From assembly GCA_029961685.1 (NCBI GenBank), contig JARWKL010000014.1, forward strand, positions 24,711,137-24,775,136: 64,000 nucleotides of DNA, given 5' to 3'. This DNA comes from Aristolochia californica (taxonomy: Eukaryota; Streptophyta; Magnoliopsida; Piperales; Aristolochiaceae). Below the pieces are notes generated by a model, which searched no databases, had not been told where the DNA came from, and saw only the letters and a program-made list of their open reading frames with translations. The position numbers and the translations under genes are program-made. Positions 9,551-22,348 of this stretch are shown one piece after another; the first letter of the stretch is position 1, and the number at the start of each line of letters is the position of its first letter.

Positions 9551-12267
9551 TGTTGAATTTATGGAAAAAAGAAATACTTCATTGACTTCATTAATTTATT
9601 ATAATCAGAGTATATGAACCTCTATTTATAATAAAGGAAGGTAGTAGAGTCCAATTACAATAAAACTACCTTTGTCCCAATTACACCCAAACTTTAACAC
9701 TTAAAGATAAGTCCTAGCATAATTAAATAACTCAATATAGATAAAAGACAAACATAACTCAAACTAGAACTCTTGTAGGACGTGACCATAAGATAAAGAT
9801 GTCTTTGTGAGTCCTTCTTGATCTTCCAATGTATATGATAAGGATGCCAGCTCGTGGTAATCATGGTGGGTCCTACTTCTTATGGGCTAGGGCCCATCTT
9901 GTGGGCCTTCCTTGGTCGTGTGGCCCATCTTATAATACTCTTAGATATATGGGCATTTTCTTGGTCATGTGGGAAAGAGTCCATCTTCCAACACTCCCCC
10001 TCAAGCTGGGGGTGAAAGAACATCATGAACTCCCACGTTGTTGCAAATGATGTATTGAATCTTTTTGTATAAAATGGCACATCTTCTAACACTCCCCCTC
10101 ATGATGTTGCGTCCTTCCATGAGGTCGTACTGGCATAATATAAGTGAGAGTAAAAATCACTCCTCGCCGGTAAGATGTTGGATGTAGGGCACACTCCGTC
10201 TTCTGTAGGTAGTGTGTCTATCGGCATTGCTCTGAAGTGTCCACCACCGTATCCCTCTATAGGACAACGACTCTCAAGTGGTAGGAGTAATAAAAGTCAT
10301 TACAGGGGGGGTAGTGGCTTCATTTATAATGGTGTCCCAATCCGGACACCGACTCTCATGGTATCCCAACCATGATATTTTTTAGAGTTAAATTTATCAA
10401 GGTGTCCCAATCCGGGCACCGACTCTCATGGTGTCCCAACCATGATATTTTTTAGAGTCAAATATATTATGGTATGAGAAAAGGTACTGAGGCCACCTCT
10501 TTTTTAATAATAATGTCCCATCCAAAGAGACATAATAGCAGCAGTTGTACTGTAACAAGACCATCTTCCAACACATATAACACGAACTAAAATAATAAAC
10601 TTCGTAGAAGGACCCATGAAATAATCATAATCCAATATAAATATTTTTTCTTAGATGCAGAAGCTTCATCTTTTGTTCTCCCCCTTTCTTGAAAATTTTG
10701 GTTACATAAACTTATCCACAACATATAGAATAAAATACTTCTTTCTTGTACTTCTTCTACTTCTCCCCATCAAGTTGTGATGTAATGGCAGTGATCCCAG
10801 CTTGAACCAAATATCATAGATGTAACTATAAGCCCAAATAATAGAGATGTAGTAATAAGCCCTTAAACCGGGGAGATTGAGATATTTTCCTGATATAGCA
10901 ACTCAAACAGTGATGCCAAACAATCAGCTTAAATTCGGATTTTTCAATGCAACAGAATACCAGCATGACCTTTGATTCTTCCAATGCAAATATATCTTTA
11001 AATATAGATCAGATTGACATGAAATTTTCTCTTTATAAAACTAGACTTAAATAAATTTCATCCAAATATAACTTCTCCTCATAAAATATAGTTATCAGAA
11101 GTTAAATAATCTGATATATTTCGGTCTCTGTTATCTAGCCAAACTAAGCATTGTTTCTCTTTTTTTTCCAACATGACCATTGACTCTTCCAAGATCAATA
11201 TCTCCTTATATAAATATCATAACTATAATTGGTTGAATAATTAAGAAAATAGACTTACATATCTTTCTTTTGATATATAATTCTCCATATAAAGTCTCTT
11301 TCTTGATAGCATAAAATACCTCGGAAGTTGAAGCTTTCTGCTGCTGTTCGAAGCTCTTTTTCAATCTGACCTTTACTGCTTCCAATATCGATTTCTCTTT
11401 GTAGATAGTTCAGATAAAAAAATTGGTTGAATAGTTAAATGAATATACTTACAAATATTTCTTTTGATATGTATTTCTCCATTTAAAGTCTAGTTCTTGA
11501 TAGCATAAAATACCTCATAATCGGAAGTTTTCTACTGTTGCTCGAACCTTTTTGCAATCTGACCTTTGCTCATTTAAATATCGATATCTCCTTGTAGATA
11601 AATTCGATTGGAAACATTCATTTTTATTTCGAAAGTAGACTCAAATATATTTCCGTCAATATATAATTTGTAATATAAAAATATCATTATAGAGGTAAAA
11701 AATGCAAAGAAAACTACGGGTGTAGGGATTGAAAAAAATAACTATGAACCTAGACTTTTAGAGAAAAGGATCTCATTATCTATGTGGGTTGACCAAGTCA
11801 AGTCACACAACCTGCTCAGATACCATGTTTAATTTATAAAAAATAAAAATACTTCATTGACTTCATTAACTTATTATAATCAGAGTACATTCACCTCTAT
11901 TTATAATAGAGGAAGGTAGTAGAGTCCAATCACAATAAAACTACTTTTATCCCAAGTACACCCAAACTCTAACACTTAAAGATAAGTCCTAGCATAATTA
12001 AATAACTCAATATAGATAAAAGATAAGCATAACTCAAACTAGAACTCTTGTAGGACGTGACCATAAGATAAAAATGCCTTTGTGAGTCCTTCTTGATCTT
12101 CCAATGTATGAGATAAGGATGTCAGCTCGTGGTAATCATGGTGGGTCCTACTTCTTATGGGATTAGGCCCATCTTGTGGGCCTTCCTTGATTGTGTGGAC
12201 CATCTTATAATACTCTTAGGTATGTAGGCTTTTCTTGGTCATGTGGGCAAGAGCCCATCTTCCAACA
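9551..12267 (-). mobile_element. Non-coding LTR retrotransposon E1
   Basis: LTRs at 9551-9993 (443 bp) and 11826-12267 (442 bp) begin TGTT and end AACA. A perfect 5-bp target-site duplication TTGGA flanks it (9546-9550 and 12268-12272). A primer-binding site is next to the right LTR (11815-11825) and a purine-rich tract next to the left, so it lies on the minus strand. The 1.8-kb interior has no coding domain. Its 3' interior (CTCAAGCTGGGGGTGA and nearby) is shared with the copia element at 17366-21904 and with E3, so it is probably mobilised in trans. Confidence 0.9.
10331..10470. repeat. 70-bp tandem duplication inside E1
   Basis: The segment beginning GGTGTCCCAATCCGG at 10331 repeats at 10401 with a few changes. 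Non-coding. Confidence 0.8.
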
Positions 12268-12272
12268 TTGGA

Positions 12273-13516
12273 ATCTCCTTATAGCTCTTGGCAACAATCG
12301 TCAGCGGGACCAATGTCTTGTAGGCGAAGCTTTTCTTTTTCTGAACTAGTTGCTCTATGTACTGAGTCAGAGTCTTGGGTCCTTGTATACGTCTGGTTGG
12401 CCAGACTAACTCGGGGCATGGCTTTGTTTTTGGAACATGTCTTGGGTCATATCCATTAGTGTCACCTTCTTTGACAACTTCAAGCGTGATTACCAAAATA
12501 CTCGGGAATAGCTTGATATTATCAATTACCTCGGCAATGCAAGAAACGAATTTAAGTCGTATCCCGTTGCATTTTATTATGGAGATAAAGCTTTTACAAG
12601 CCTCCATAATTTCTTTAGGCATTCTCTCAAGAACTAATAAATCGGTAACTTGCAACAGAATCGGCCCTATAAATCCATACGTGTAGAGCATGTACACATA
12701 TTTTGTCTCAACATCCTAACTCAATACCAATTGATTCCAGCGGTTGCTAGAGTTAGTGATGAAAAAGGGAGTATTCATCGCTAGGCCAATTTGGTCATTC
12801 CAGCGTTGGAATTGAACCATGTGCTCGGCCGATTTTTTAGAACTAACGTTGTCCAGCTTTTAAGGGCGTAGCGAAGGTTCTTCAGACATGATATCTGAAA
12901 GCATTAAAGGTTTGAATTTCTGAAGATAATCAAACTCATTAAAGCCTGGTGCTTTGTTGAGTTTACTCTGGCTTTGCCACCTAATAACTTCCGACTGGGT
13001 AACTAACTTGGCTTTGAAAGATTTCTCTTTCATCAGCCTTTACATCTCCGAATTTTTTGGAGTCGTTATGGCTTCCTTTCCAGCTCTTGACTGGTATGTA
13101 GAAGTCCATATTTCCTCTGTCTTGGAATAAGACGGAGTTATAGTTTCCTTTTCGAGTGATACTAGATCGGTAGAAACTATAGTTCGACCAGTGTTCAACT
13201 GAACACTACAGTCATTCGTTTGCAATAATGTTGATGTTGTTGCTTCCTTGTCCCGCAGAGGGGATCCGGTAGAAGTCCGAGAAGAGCTTGGCGAATCACG
13301 CCTTTTCTTGAGTTCTTTTAACTCTTCGGTTAATTCTTTAACCTTCAGTTGTAAGCCCTCATCGTTTAGCCCATAACAGACGCAATTCTCAGTAAGTTCT
13401 CCTCGTTCAGATAAAATGAGGAGATTATCAAACAGAGGTTGGAGAGTTGAGAGCAATATTGTAATCATTGATATTCCAGCCGCAAGATCTGCAAGTGTTT
13501 GTCCAAGCTGATCCAT
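12273..13516 (-). pseudogene. EPRV B ORF2, C-terminus displaced by an LTR insertion
   Basis: The N-terminal 158-aa piece (13516-13040) begins MDQLGQTLADLAAGISM and holds a KVKELTEELKELKKRRD charged segment. The conserved C-terminal domain is open at 12697-12273. The LTR element 9551-12267 interrupts it; the C-terminal codons resume at 9545 and a TGA is met at 9402-9400. Codon-level similarity to copy A extends through the place of the copy A TAG, here CAG. Function unknown. Confidence 0.65.
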
Positions 13517-13559
13517 TGTACCTGTCTAGGACATAGAAAACTCTCGAGTAAGAGTATCA

Positions 13560-13958
13560 CGTAAATAATTTTCATCTCCTTTAATGTTTTCAACAATAAA
13601 ATAAAATTGAAAGAACCACTACTGCCAACGGAGTAACCTACCACGATAGAGAATCCTCTAAATTTCTTGTCATAAAACCAAAAAAACTCTTGCAGTCAGT
13701 TCTAACTAGAAATTCTTTAGGGGAAAAATATATGTAGAATTTCTTTATCCAATTTTTTACCGCTAAAATTTCTTTTTCATAGGAATAATAATTAATTTCA
13801 GCAGATGTAAAGGTTCCTGAAGTATGTTTACATATTATTTCAGAATCCTCTATTTTACATTTTAGTACCGCAGCCCATGAATGATCTGAGGCGTCGGTTT
13901 CTGAAATTAGCTTTGCATTTGGATCAAGTTGTGTTAACGCTCGGAGACGGGTTAACAT
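13560..13958 (-). pseudogene. EPRV B RNase H
   Basis: A 106-aa open piece with SETDASDHSWAAVL, SYEKEILAVKNW and VRTDCKSF. These hold the Asp, Glu and Asp catalytic residues of RNase H in order. The C-terminus is frameshifted. Confidence 0.8.
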
Positions 13959-14029
13959 CTGTTTGATCTTAATGACCCTTGAGCTATCCTCGGGTGACCA
14001 TTCCCATCAAACATCTTTTTCAACTTTTA

Positions 14030-14850
14030 TTGGAAAGGTTTTCTAATTTCTGCTAAGTTTTCAATGAATTACTTAGCATACGTTAGACATCCTAAAAACC
14101 TTTGAAGTTTTTTTATGTCTTCTATTTCATTCAAGAAATCTACTATTTTTTCCAGAATATATTTTTGGAGAACTATTTCTCCTTTAGAAATGTTTAATTT
14201 TAGAAAATTTATTCTAGTATAGAACAATTCTTATTTCTTTTTGCTGAGGGCAATCCCTGAATTTTTTAAGGCATTTAATACCTTCAGTAGTTGTTCCATA
14301 TGTTGGTCTTTGTTTTCAGAGAAAACAAGGATATCGTCAACATAAACTAAAAAGAATTTGAAGAATGGTTTGAGGAAATCATCCATTCTCATTTGAAATA
14401 TGTTTGGTGTTTCTTTTAACCCTAAAGGACTTGACAAGTCACACGTTGTGCCCCGAGGGACAGCTGAATGCAATTAGGGGAATGACTCTTTCGGTAAATC
14501 AAATTTGCCAAAATCCTAACTTGTAGTCAATTTTTGAAAACCATTGTTTTCCTTGTATTGCAGCTATTAGCCTTTCTTTGTTAGGAAGGTAATATACGTC
14601 CATTTTAGTGGCTTCATTAACTTTTTATAGTTAATGACCATTCTTGTTTTTCAACGTTTAATCTATGCTTGATTCCTGACAAGGAATGTCGGAGATGTGT
14701 GGAGAGTAACTTGCTCGAATTAATCCTAAGTTGAGCAAATCATTTATCTGAGTTAAGAATTCTTCAATATCAGTTGGGGTGTAACCCATAGGTTTTTCTC
14801 GAATCTCTTTTTCAGGATCAAGAAGTTCGAGGTCTGCATATGGTTTCTAT
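14030..14850 (-). pseudogene. EPRV B reverse transcriptase
   Basis: The piece 14473-14231 contains FQMRMDDFLKPFF and the catalytic YVDDILVFSE. Upstream and downstream RT segments are present but in other frames. The catalytic motif is intact, unlike copy A. Confidence 0.8.
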
Positions 14851-15206
14851 TTATCCCACCATTATAACGGTATTTTAGAACAGCTGGACTCAAGAAGTCT
14901 TTGTACTTCTCGATCGCAAGATTTTTCACGGAGTAGAGATTCCATGGGGGAACCTCATCACCACGCTTGTTACGTTTTTTGAAGGCGATGTGGAGGACAT
15001 CTCCACTGCCAGAAAGCCTCTAACGGTTTTACAGCATATGCGTATACCGAAGTCCCATCTATTTCACGTCATGTAATACAACGTAGTTTGTAATATGATG
15101 GTATTTGTTCTATTGGGGCATGGAAAATTAACCATTCATTCCCTAGGACTAAGTTTGGTCCAGAGTTAATGTTGGGTCCCAAGCTAATGAGGACTGAGAT
15201 TAGAAA

Positions 15207-15413
15207 TTATTTACCTCCTATGTCGAAATGAATATTTCGAGCTTCGGAGGGGAGTGAAATGTTTTCTCCTGATCCTACAGTTACTTGAAAAGGAACTTCA
15301 ATTTTTTTCCAGAGAGTGTCTAGAAGCAGAGTGTGTCTAGCAAGATAGTAAGTACTGCCAGTATCTACTAGAGCGTGTATATAGAATTTAATATATCCCA
15401 AGTGTTTTAGCAT
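15207..15413 (-). pseudogene. EPRV B aspartic protease
   Basis: A 68-aa open piece with the retropepsin active site ALVDTGSTYYLA, followed by hydrophobic strands and GSGENISLPSEARNI. The protease would cleave the polyprotein. The key DTG is intact, but flanking frames are broken. Confidence 0.75.
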
Positions 15414-15639
15414 AACCGTGACATACGAATTTCCAGAAGCTACATGTTTTGCATGTATGCGGATACTCAGAAATTATCCCTGATGAGTCCGACATATTTT
15501 CTGAGTTTTTCGAAGCAGAACACTCTGTTTCGAGATGAAGTTCATAAACCTCATCGTCTGATTGGATATCATCATGATGAAAGATTTCCAGTCATTTTTC
15601 TTCGGCTAATACCATATAGGTATTGTATTTCCATTTTTT

Positions 15640-17090
15640 CTTTTCATTAGGACAATCATGAGAGAAGTGTCCTTCCTTCTGGCATATCCAGCATTTGCAT
15701 TTTCTAGGGGGTTCCCCTTCGGGCATTATGCATTTGACCTTTTACAGGATGTGGTAGGGCCAGAATTTGTTTTTTTTTTCTAAAGTATCTCTTTCTAGGA
15801 GTGTGCTTAGGTTGTAAACTTTTTTGTATCCTAAATTTTTTTCTTTTGGAATTTTATAGGATAATTTTTATACTTCTGGTTGGGGTTATTACAACCATAA
15901 ACTCCTACATTTTGGTTATATTTAGAACAACATAATGTTTGTTTATACGTTTACTACTTTTCTTTTGTAGCCTTTGCATTTCATAGAGGTTTGCCAACAT
16001 GTCTTGTACAAACATGTGTCTTCTTCCGAGAGTGTCTCCCCTTAAGAAAATTTCAATGGTACAAGGTGGGAACTCTAGGTTATTTTGCCTGTATTTTGCA
16101 CAGTCTTTTTCACAGACTTTTGCAAAAGGTTCTAGTAATTTGGAATAAAAGATTGGTAGATCAGGTCTCTGGTCATTTTTATTCAATTTATAGAAATAGC
16201 TTGCAAATTCGCAATAATATTTCTCATAAAAACATATGTTACAAATTTGTAACTTGTTTAAGTTTTGAAGCATTTCTAATCTCTTTCGAGCTTTAGTATG
16301 TTCATGTTGAGATTCTAGGGTTGGATATATTCCTATAAATCTTTGGATATTCTTGCAACAATTCCTTTCAGAAGTGTAGCAATGGATGTTCCTTCAGATG
16401 GTAACCTTTGATCTTCAGGAAGGTTGTCCCACCAATTTGCAACATTACCCTATAAATCATGGGTAAAGAAGTTAAATGTTGAATCTCTACCCAAGATTCA
16501 TGTATATTTACAGCATTGCTCATGTTTTTTTCCCAGTCTTTAAGCATGTTTTCTGCATCTTTGGGGCAATCAAAATTGAGATAAAATCCAAATGGGTTTA
16601 TGTTATCACTGGAACTATGTCCTTTGATAGCATTTGCCGGATCAACATTGGTGTGCTTTTTCAAATACCTTTGTCCTCCTAATGAGATTTTAGAGTCAGA
16701 GTATCTTTCTCTGTCTTGGAAGTTGTTTGCCATGACAATTTCTTGTACTGTTTCTCTTACTCTTGATGATTCGCCTTCGTTGTTGCCTCGAAGCATCCTG
16801 AAACTTTTACCAATATCATTTGTCATTTTGTCTTTAGCAGAGTAGTCATTTTTCATGGTAATTTCTTCTGCAACTTTGTTAGAGTCCCATGCCTCTAGTT
16901 CACTGCCTTGTTGCTCTTTTTGTTTACTAAATAATGGTTTTTTCTCTTTAACATAATATATCGGTTTTCTACCGAAAGTATTATATTCAGCATAAACTTC
17001 ATCATCAGTGGAAGATGATTCCTGGGAAGCGATCCTAAATTGTGAAATTTTGGGATTTTTTTCCTCTGGTTGCAAAGCAAGGTGCTATCC
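15640..17090 (-). pseudogene. EPRV B coat-protein region with zinc knuckle
   Basis: Open pieces are 17075-16368 (235 aa) and 16273-15905 (122 aa); a CCHC knuckle, CKCWICQKEGHFSHDC, is at 15699-15652. The 235-aa piece covers the acidic N-terminal arm and the helical core start. A frameshift lies near 16370. The N-terminal extension continues across the copia insertion to about 22010. Confidence 0.75.
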
Positions 17091-17956
17091 ATACTAATTT
17101 TTAAGTCATTCGGTAATGTCAGGAAAGCCTAATGTTAATGGAGTTTCCATATCAGTTAAATAGAAAAACTCATTCATATTAGAAATTCTTTTAAAAAGAT
17201 TTTTCTTTGAGTTTTCTTCTTACTCTCATGATCTTACAAAAAAGTTTGTACGATCTTTTGTTATATCTTATCCATCTAGAAAGATTCAAGAAATGGGAAG
17301 CAACTGTATCATCTTCTGGATAAAGAAGTTCTCTTTGTTGTAGAACTAGAATTCTTTCTACTCTTTGTTGAATTTAGGATCTCTTTTCCAATATTCTGAG
17401 CAAGGGGAAAGAGAAATAAAAAGGAGAAAAGGGGAAGAAGGCTCTCGAGTAGAGAGAAGAAGAGAAGAGGAACAAGGTGTGCGCCAAGCAAAGAGAGAGA
17501 GATTTACTCAAGAGAGAATTGTAGAACTTGATTAATTCCGAATTACAACACCTATTTATAGTAGAGGAAGTGATAGAGTCCTTATACAATTAACCTTTAA
17601 ATCTTCTAATTACATTCCAACTCTAACTCTCTAAGATAAGTCTAACACAATCTAATAGAGTTCTAATATATGTTGAACTATAACTCTTCTTCAAGAAAGT
17701 GGACATAAGGGAGGAGGCCAGCTTGTGGCCTTATCCTTGTGGGTCCCACAAGATCTTCCAACTCATATTGATAAAGATTCCAACTCGTGGTATCTTTGTG
17801 GGTCTCACTTGATCTTCAAGTCTTCTAACTCATTTCAGCTTGTGCTTCTTATCTTTTTAACTCGTGCTAGCTTGGGTGAGGACTCTTCTTGGCATCGCAC
17901 GTCCTCATGGTGGGTCCCACCAGCTTGTGCACCATGGTGGGTCCCACATTATAACA

Positions 17957-18208
17957 CTCTCCCTCAAGCTGGGGGTGAGAAAACATCGTAGATGCCCAAC
18001 TTGCTCCAGATGGTAGACATAATCTTGTGAGTAACCGGCTTGGTGAGAATATCTGCAACTTTGATGATATATGCTTTAGAGATAAAAGACCCGCTTGGAA
18101 CTTTTCTCGTATAAAATGGCAGTCCACTTCAATATGTTTTGTTCTTTCATGGAAAACTGGATTCGATGTAATGTGTATTGTTGCTTGATTATCACAATGT
18201 AGATCCAT
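17957..18208 (-). pseudogene. E2 RNase H C-terminal part
   Basis: The minus strand encodes [20 protein letters not shown] followed by [14 protein letters not shown], the C-terminal half of copia RNase H. The open frame runs on past the purine tract into the 3' LTR. Confidence 0.8.
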
Positions 18209-18267
18209 CGAAGCTTCTTTTTAGAATCCCAATTAAGTGAGAAGAGATCTTATCCATAAGAGTTCAC

Positions 18268-18579
18268 TTACAGTGTGTGCCACAGAGATGTTTTTAGTCG
18301 ATATACTGACTCCTCCTCAACCACATACCCAGGTGGTTGTTGCACATAAATTTTTTCTTTGATGTCCCCATTCAGAAAGGCATTTTTCCCATCAAGTTGA
18401 TATACCTGCCAGGAAGAATTAGCTACCAAAGATAATAACACACGTACCAAGTTCATTTTTGCCACAGGAGAGAAGGTTTCCTCATAATTAATTTCATAAC
18501 ATTGTGTATAGCCCTTAGCCATGAAGCGAGTCTTCAGCCAAGCCACAAACCCATCCAGATTGTGTTTCACAGTAAACAC
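18268..18579 (-). pseudogene. E2 reverse transcriptase, truncated
   Basis: A 103-aa piece with RFMAKGYTQ, YEETFSPVAKMN, VYQLDGKNAFLNGDIKE and VYVQQPPGY-like residues (copia RT fingers and palm start). The part with the catalytic YVDD is absent. Confidence 0.85.
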
Positions 18580-19113
18580 CCATTTGCAACCGAGGGACTA
18601 GAGCCCATGTCTGATTTTCATAAAGTGTCTGCATTTCTTCATCCATTGCTGCCTTCCACTCTAGATGTTTGAGAGCCTCCTGATAGGACTATGGTACAGA
18701 TATGGAAGAAATTGCAGAGAGAAATTGACAACATGCAGAGGACAAACAATGATGAGACACAAAATTTGATATGGGATGAGACGTAGAGGGTATGGTGCAT
18801 GATTTGAGTTCTTTTCTTCGTGTGATAGGACGAGTATCATATTGTGGGCCAAAAACAACTGGAGAAGATGGACTTGCCTCAGTGGAATTCGTAAACTCAG
18901 TAGGTGTGGTGTCAGCCGGTGTTTCTGGGGGCAAAGAAGTTTTTGTACCATGGGGCACAACCGGTCAAGGACAACCTGGTACTGAAGATAAACCTGAAGG
19001 AGCATTATCAGAATAGTATGGAGAGTCTTCAAAATATGTGACATGCCTGGACACAAGTAAACGTTGAAGAGTGGGATTATAATAAACATAACTTTTTTTT
19101 GTACGAGAGTATC

Positions 19114-19341
19114 CTAGAAAGATACACTTGATAGATTTAGATCAAGTTTACTGTGTTTTGGGGAGGAAATATGGACAAAACATTGACATCCGAAGATTTT
19201 CAAGGGCAATGAAAACGAATCATCATTTGGTAACAGTATAGAGTAAGGAGATTTATTACCAAGAACGAAAGATTGTAGACGATTTATAAGAAAGCATGCG
19301 GTAAAGACTGCATGAGGCCAATAAAAGTATGAAACTTTCAT
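19114..19341 (-). pseudogene. E2 integrase C-terminal part
   Basis: A 75-aa piece with AVFTACFLINRL and SPYSILLPNDD, then FGCQCFVHISS, typical of the copia integrase end. Confidence 0.8.
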
Positions 19342-19513
19342 GGCATATAATAAACCTCAAGCTACCTCAAGAATATAACGATTTTTTCGTTTGACTACAC
19401 CATTTTGTTGAGAGTATAGGCACATGATGTTTGGTGCATAATGTCATTTTCTTAAAAAAAAAAGTCAAGTTCTTTGGAAATATATTCTTTGGCATTATCA
19501 GATCGAAGTATTT

Positions 19514-20446
19514 TTATGTTCTGACCAAACTGAGTGAGTACCATAGCATGAAAAGACTTAAAAAATAATTAAAAAGCAATGGTATCTCAGAACGCTCCTT
19601 AAATAAAAACATCCAAGTGATACGAGTGAAGTCATCAATAAATATAATAAAATATATAACTTGAGAAATATTTGAGACGCTCAAGGGTCCCCATACATCA
19701 ATATAAATTAATGAAAATGGAGTAATACTTTTGACTTCTGGAAGAGGTGAGTATGTACTCCTTTGATGTTTACTCAGTTGACAAACTTCACAATTAAACT
19801 CGGACCTGACTTGAAGAGTAGGAAACATATAATGAAGAGATTGTGAATATGGATGTCCCAACCGGTTGTGCCATAGCCTTGTCTCATTTTCACTGGTGGC
19901 AACAGTATTTATTTTTGGCACATCCAGGTAGTATAGCCCTCCTTGATCACGGCATCCACCAATCATCTGTTTTATTATAAGATCCTGAAATACACACAAA
20001 GTGGGTGAGAATGTGATAGAGTAATTAAAATACTTTGTCAGATGACTAACAGATAACAGATTCAAAGGGAAGGTAGGAAAAAATAGAATATCAGTGAGCG
20101 GAAGTGATGGTGTAACGGAAATGGATCCTTTCCCTTGAACCTTGGTTTGAGAACCGTTAGCTATGGTAACAAACTTATGTGAAAGACACGGAGATACAGA
20201 ATGTAATAAATGTTTGTTACCTATAAGATGCTTGGAGGCTCCTGAGTCAATTATCCAGGATGAAGATGAGGCAGATAACATACCTGAAGCAGTGGTGGCA
20301 GCAGTATTTAATGACAAACTGGGAGAAGAACCCATCATTTTTTGAAACAACTCATATTCTTCATCAGTAAAATTTTTCTTTTCAGTTGATTTTGTGGGTT
20401 GATCCTCCTTTGTATCACCTACCAAGGATTGATTAGTCTTTGTCAA
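19514..20446 (-). pseudogene. E2 protease and integrase N-terminal part
   Basis: A 310-aa open piece. Protease active site WIIDSGASKHL is near residue 65; the GAG-pre-integrase zinc-binding segment LWHNRLGHP with CEVCQLSKHQR follows; then the integrase core begins with YIDVWGPL and FIDDFTRITW. The frame breaks at 19514. The integrase remainder is at 19341-19114. Confidence 0.88.
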
Positions 20447-20523
20447 GTATGATTGTCATTGGCATTATAACACATTTCTCCATAGTGACCATTTTTTCCA
20501 CAGTAACTCCTTTCCTTGTAATA

Positions 20524-20565
20524 GCATATATCGATAGTGTGGTCATATCTCCCACAATGAGTGCA
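20524..20565 (-). pseudogene. E2 Gag zinc knuckle
   Basis: Minus-strand translation reads CTHCGRYDHTIDIC, a CX2CX4HX4C knuckle. A frame break follows near 20455. The rest of gag (20566-21300) is too degraded to call. Confidence 0.75.
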
Positions 20566-21308
20566 TTCTTTCCACAATTTTTCCATGCTTTTGATTAGCC
20601 AACTAATCACAATGATATCATTTTTTAACCATTTGTTATAAAAAAAATGTCTTCTTGATCAATAGGTGGTCCACGGTTGGTGAGATGACCAAGTAGGTCC
20701 TTTGTTATAAGAAACCTCTGGACCAACTCATAAAATTTGATACCCTTCGTAAGGGTATTGTGGTAATTTTGAGTATACAACCTTTGCTACTCACATTGTC
20801 TTTAGCCATAATAGGCGGTTCAACAAAAATAATTCTCTAAAAAATGCTAATCAAAATATCCAAGTAGTATTCTTCAAACAACTTGGTGCATGGAGAAATT
20901 TAGCATTGACGCTAAACAATCATTATTCTAATTTTTTTTCTGAGTAAATAACCACTCAAAATATACTCATTATCAATCTTATATATCAAGGGAATCATGT
21001 TCCCACGAAAAAAAAAATCAACAATCTGATAATGGACTGGTCTCGGTTAACAGAAATTCCAAACCGATAAAACTGCTTTGATAGCTTCTTCTAGATTGAG
21101 AGACATTCATATCCAAAATCTCATAAGATGAAAAACATTCATATACTCATCTTTAAATCATCTTCTAAATCTGGGAACCAGTAACATAAAGTAATAAAGG
21201 AACTTATCTCACGTTTTTTTATCTTCCTTCACAAGGAGCCTTTTATGAGTTGTATTGATCATATCCTCTTAGAGCATTCCTTTTGATGTAGGGATCCTAA
21301 AATTAATA

Positions 21309-21319
21309 CTCTGATACCA
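21309..21319 (-). promoter_or_regulatory. E2 primer-binding site
   Basis: TGGTATCAGAG on the minus strand, directly adjoining the 5' LTR. Confidence 0.85.
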
Positions 21320-22348
21320 TGTTGAATTTAGGATCCCTTTTTCCAATATTCTGAGCAAGGGAAGAGAGAAAGAAAAAGGAGAAAAGGGGAAGAAGGCTCT
21401 CGGGTATAGAGAAGAAGAGAAGAGAAATAAGGTGTGCACCAAGCAAAGAGATAGAGATTTACTCAAGAAAGAATTGTAGAACTTGATTAATTCCGAATTA
21501 CAACACCTCTATTTATAGTAGAGGAAGTGATAAAGTCATTATACAATTAATCTTTAAATTTCTTAATTACATTCCAACTCTAACTCTCTAAGATAAGTCT
21601 ATCATGAAAGGATAACACAATCTAATAGAGTTCTAATATAAGTTGAACTATAACTCTTCTTCAAGAACGTGGACATAAGGGAGGAGGCCAGCTCATGGCC
21701 TTATCCTTGTGGGTCCCATGTGATCTTCCAGCTCGTGGTATCTTTGTGGGTCCCACTTGATCTTCAAGCCTTCTAACTCATTTCAGCTTGTGCTTTTTGT
21801 CTTCTTAACTCGTGCTAGCTTGAGTGAGGACTCTTCTTGGCATCCCACGTCCTCATGGTGGGTCCCACCAACTCGTGCACCATAGTGGATCCCACATTGT
21901 AACACAATTAACAATTTTAAATGATCTCTTAGATTTTTTCTATAGATCATTCTAATGTCCAAGGTGTAAAAGGAGTTTTATACCTTGACGGGACAGATGA
22001 AGAACTTAAGTGTTCTTTTAATGTTAAGATTTCGTTAAGAATATCTTGCATTTTGTCTTTGTTTAGATTGTCTAAACTTTATTTTATTTCTGTTATTTCT
22101 TTTACGAAAACAGGATTATTTCCTTGGTCAATCTTTTCTAGAATGTTTTTTAGGATAGTTTGACATTTTATAATTTCTCTGTGTCAATGTTCATTAGAGA
22201 GAAAGTTTACTTTCTGCTATAAATCTTCAACATCATTTTCTAACATATTAAGGGTCTTACTATAAGACTCTAAAGCTTGGTTGGAAAAAGTGACTACTCT
22301 TTGTAAGTCATTGTTCCCTTGGGTTGGGCCTAAGGCATTATATGGACT

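Larger units (their letters stand above)
17366..21904 (-). mobile_element. Copia LTR retrotransposon E2, internally deleted
   Basis: LTRs are 17366-17956 (591 bp) and 21320-21904 (585 bp), TGTTA to CAACA on the minus strand. The primer-binding site TGGTATCAGAG (21319-21309) abuts the 5' LTR and a purine tract abuts the 3' LTR. The flanking 5-mers CTCTT and CAATT are a decayed target duplication. Domain order is gag zinc knuckle, protease, integrase, RT, RNase H, as in copia. RT stops before its YVDD motif and joins RNase H directly, so the element cannot replicate alone. It sits in the coat-protein region of EPRV B. Confidence 0.92.

Noticed and set aside
12375..12686. Plus-strand 103-codon frame, also at 1936-2247
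   Set aside because: Conserved between copies only because it mirrors the minus-strand ORF2 coding sequence.
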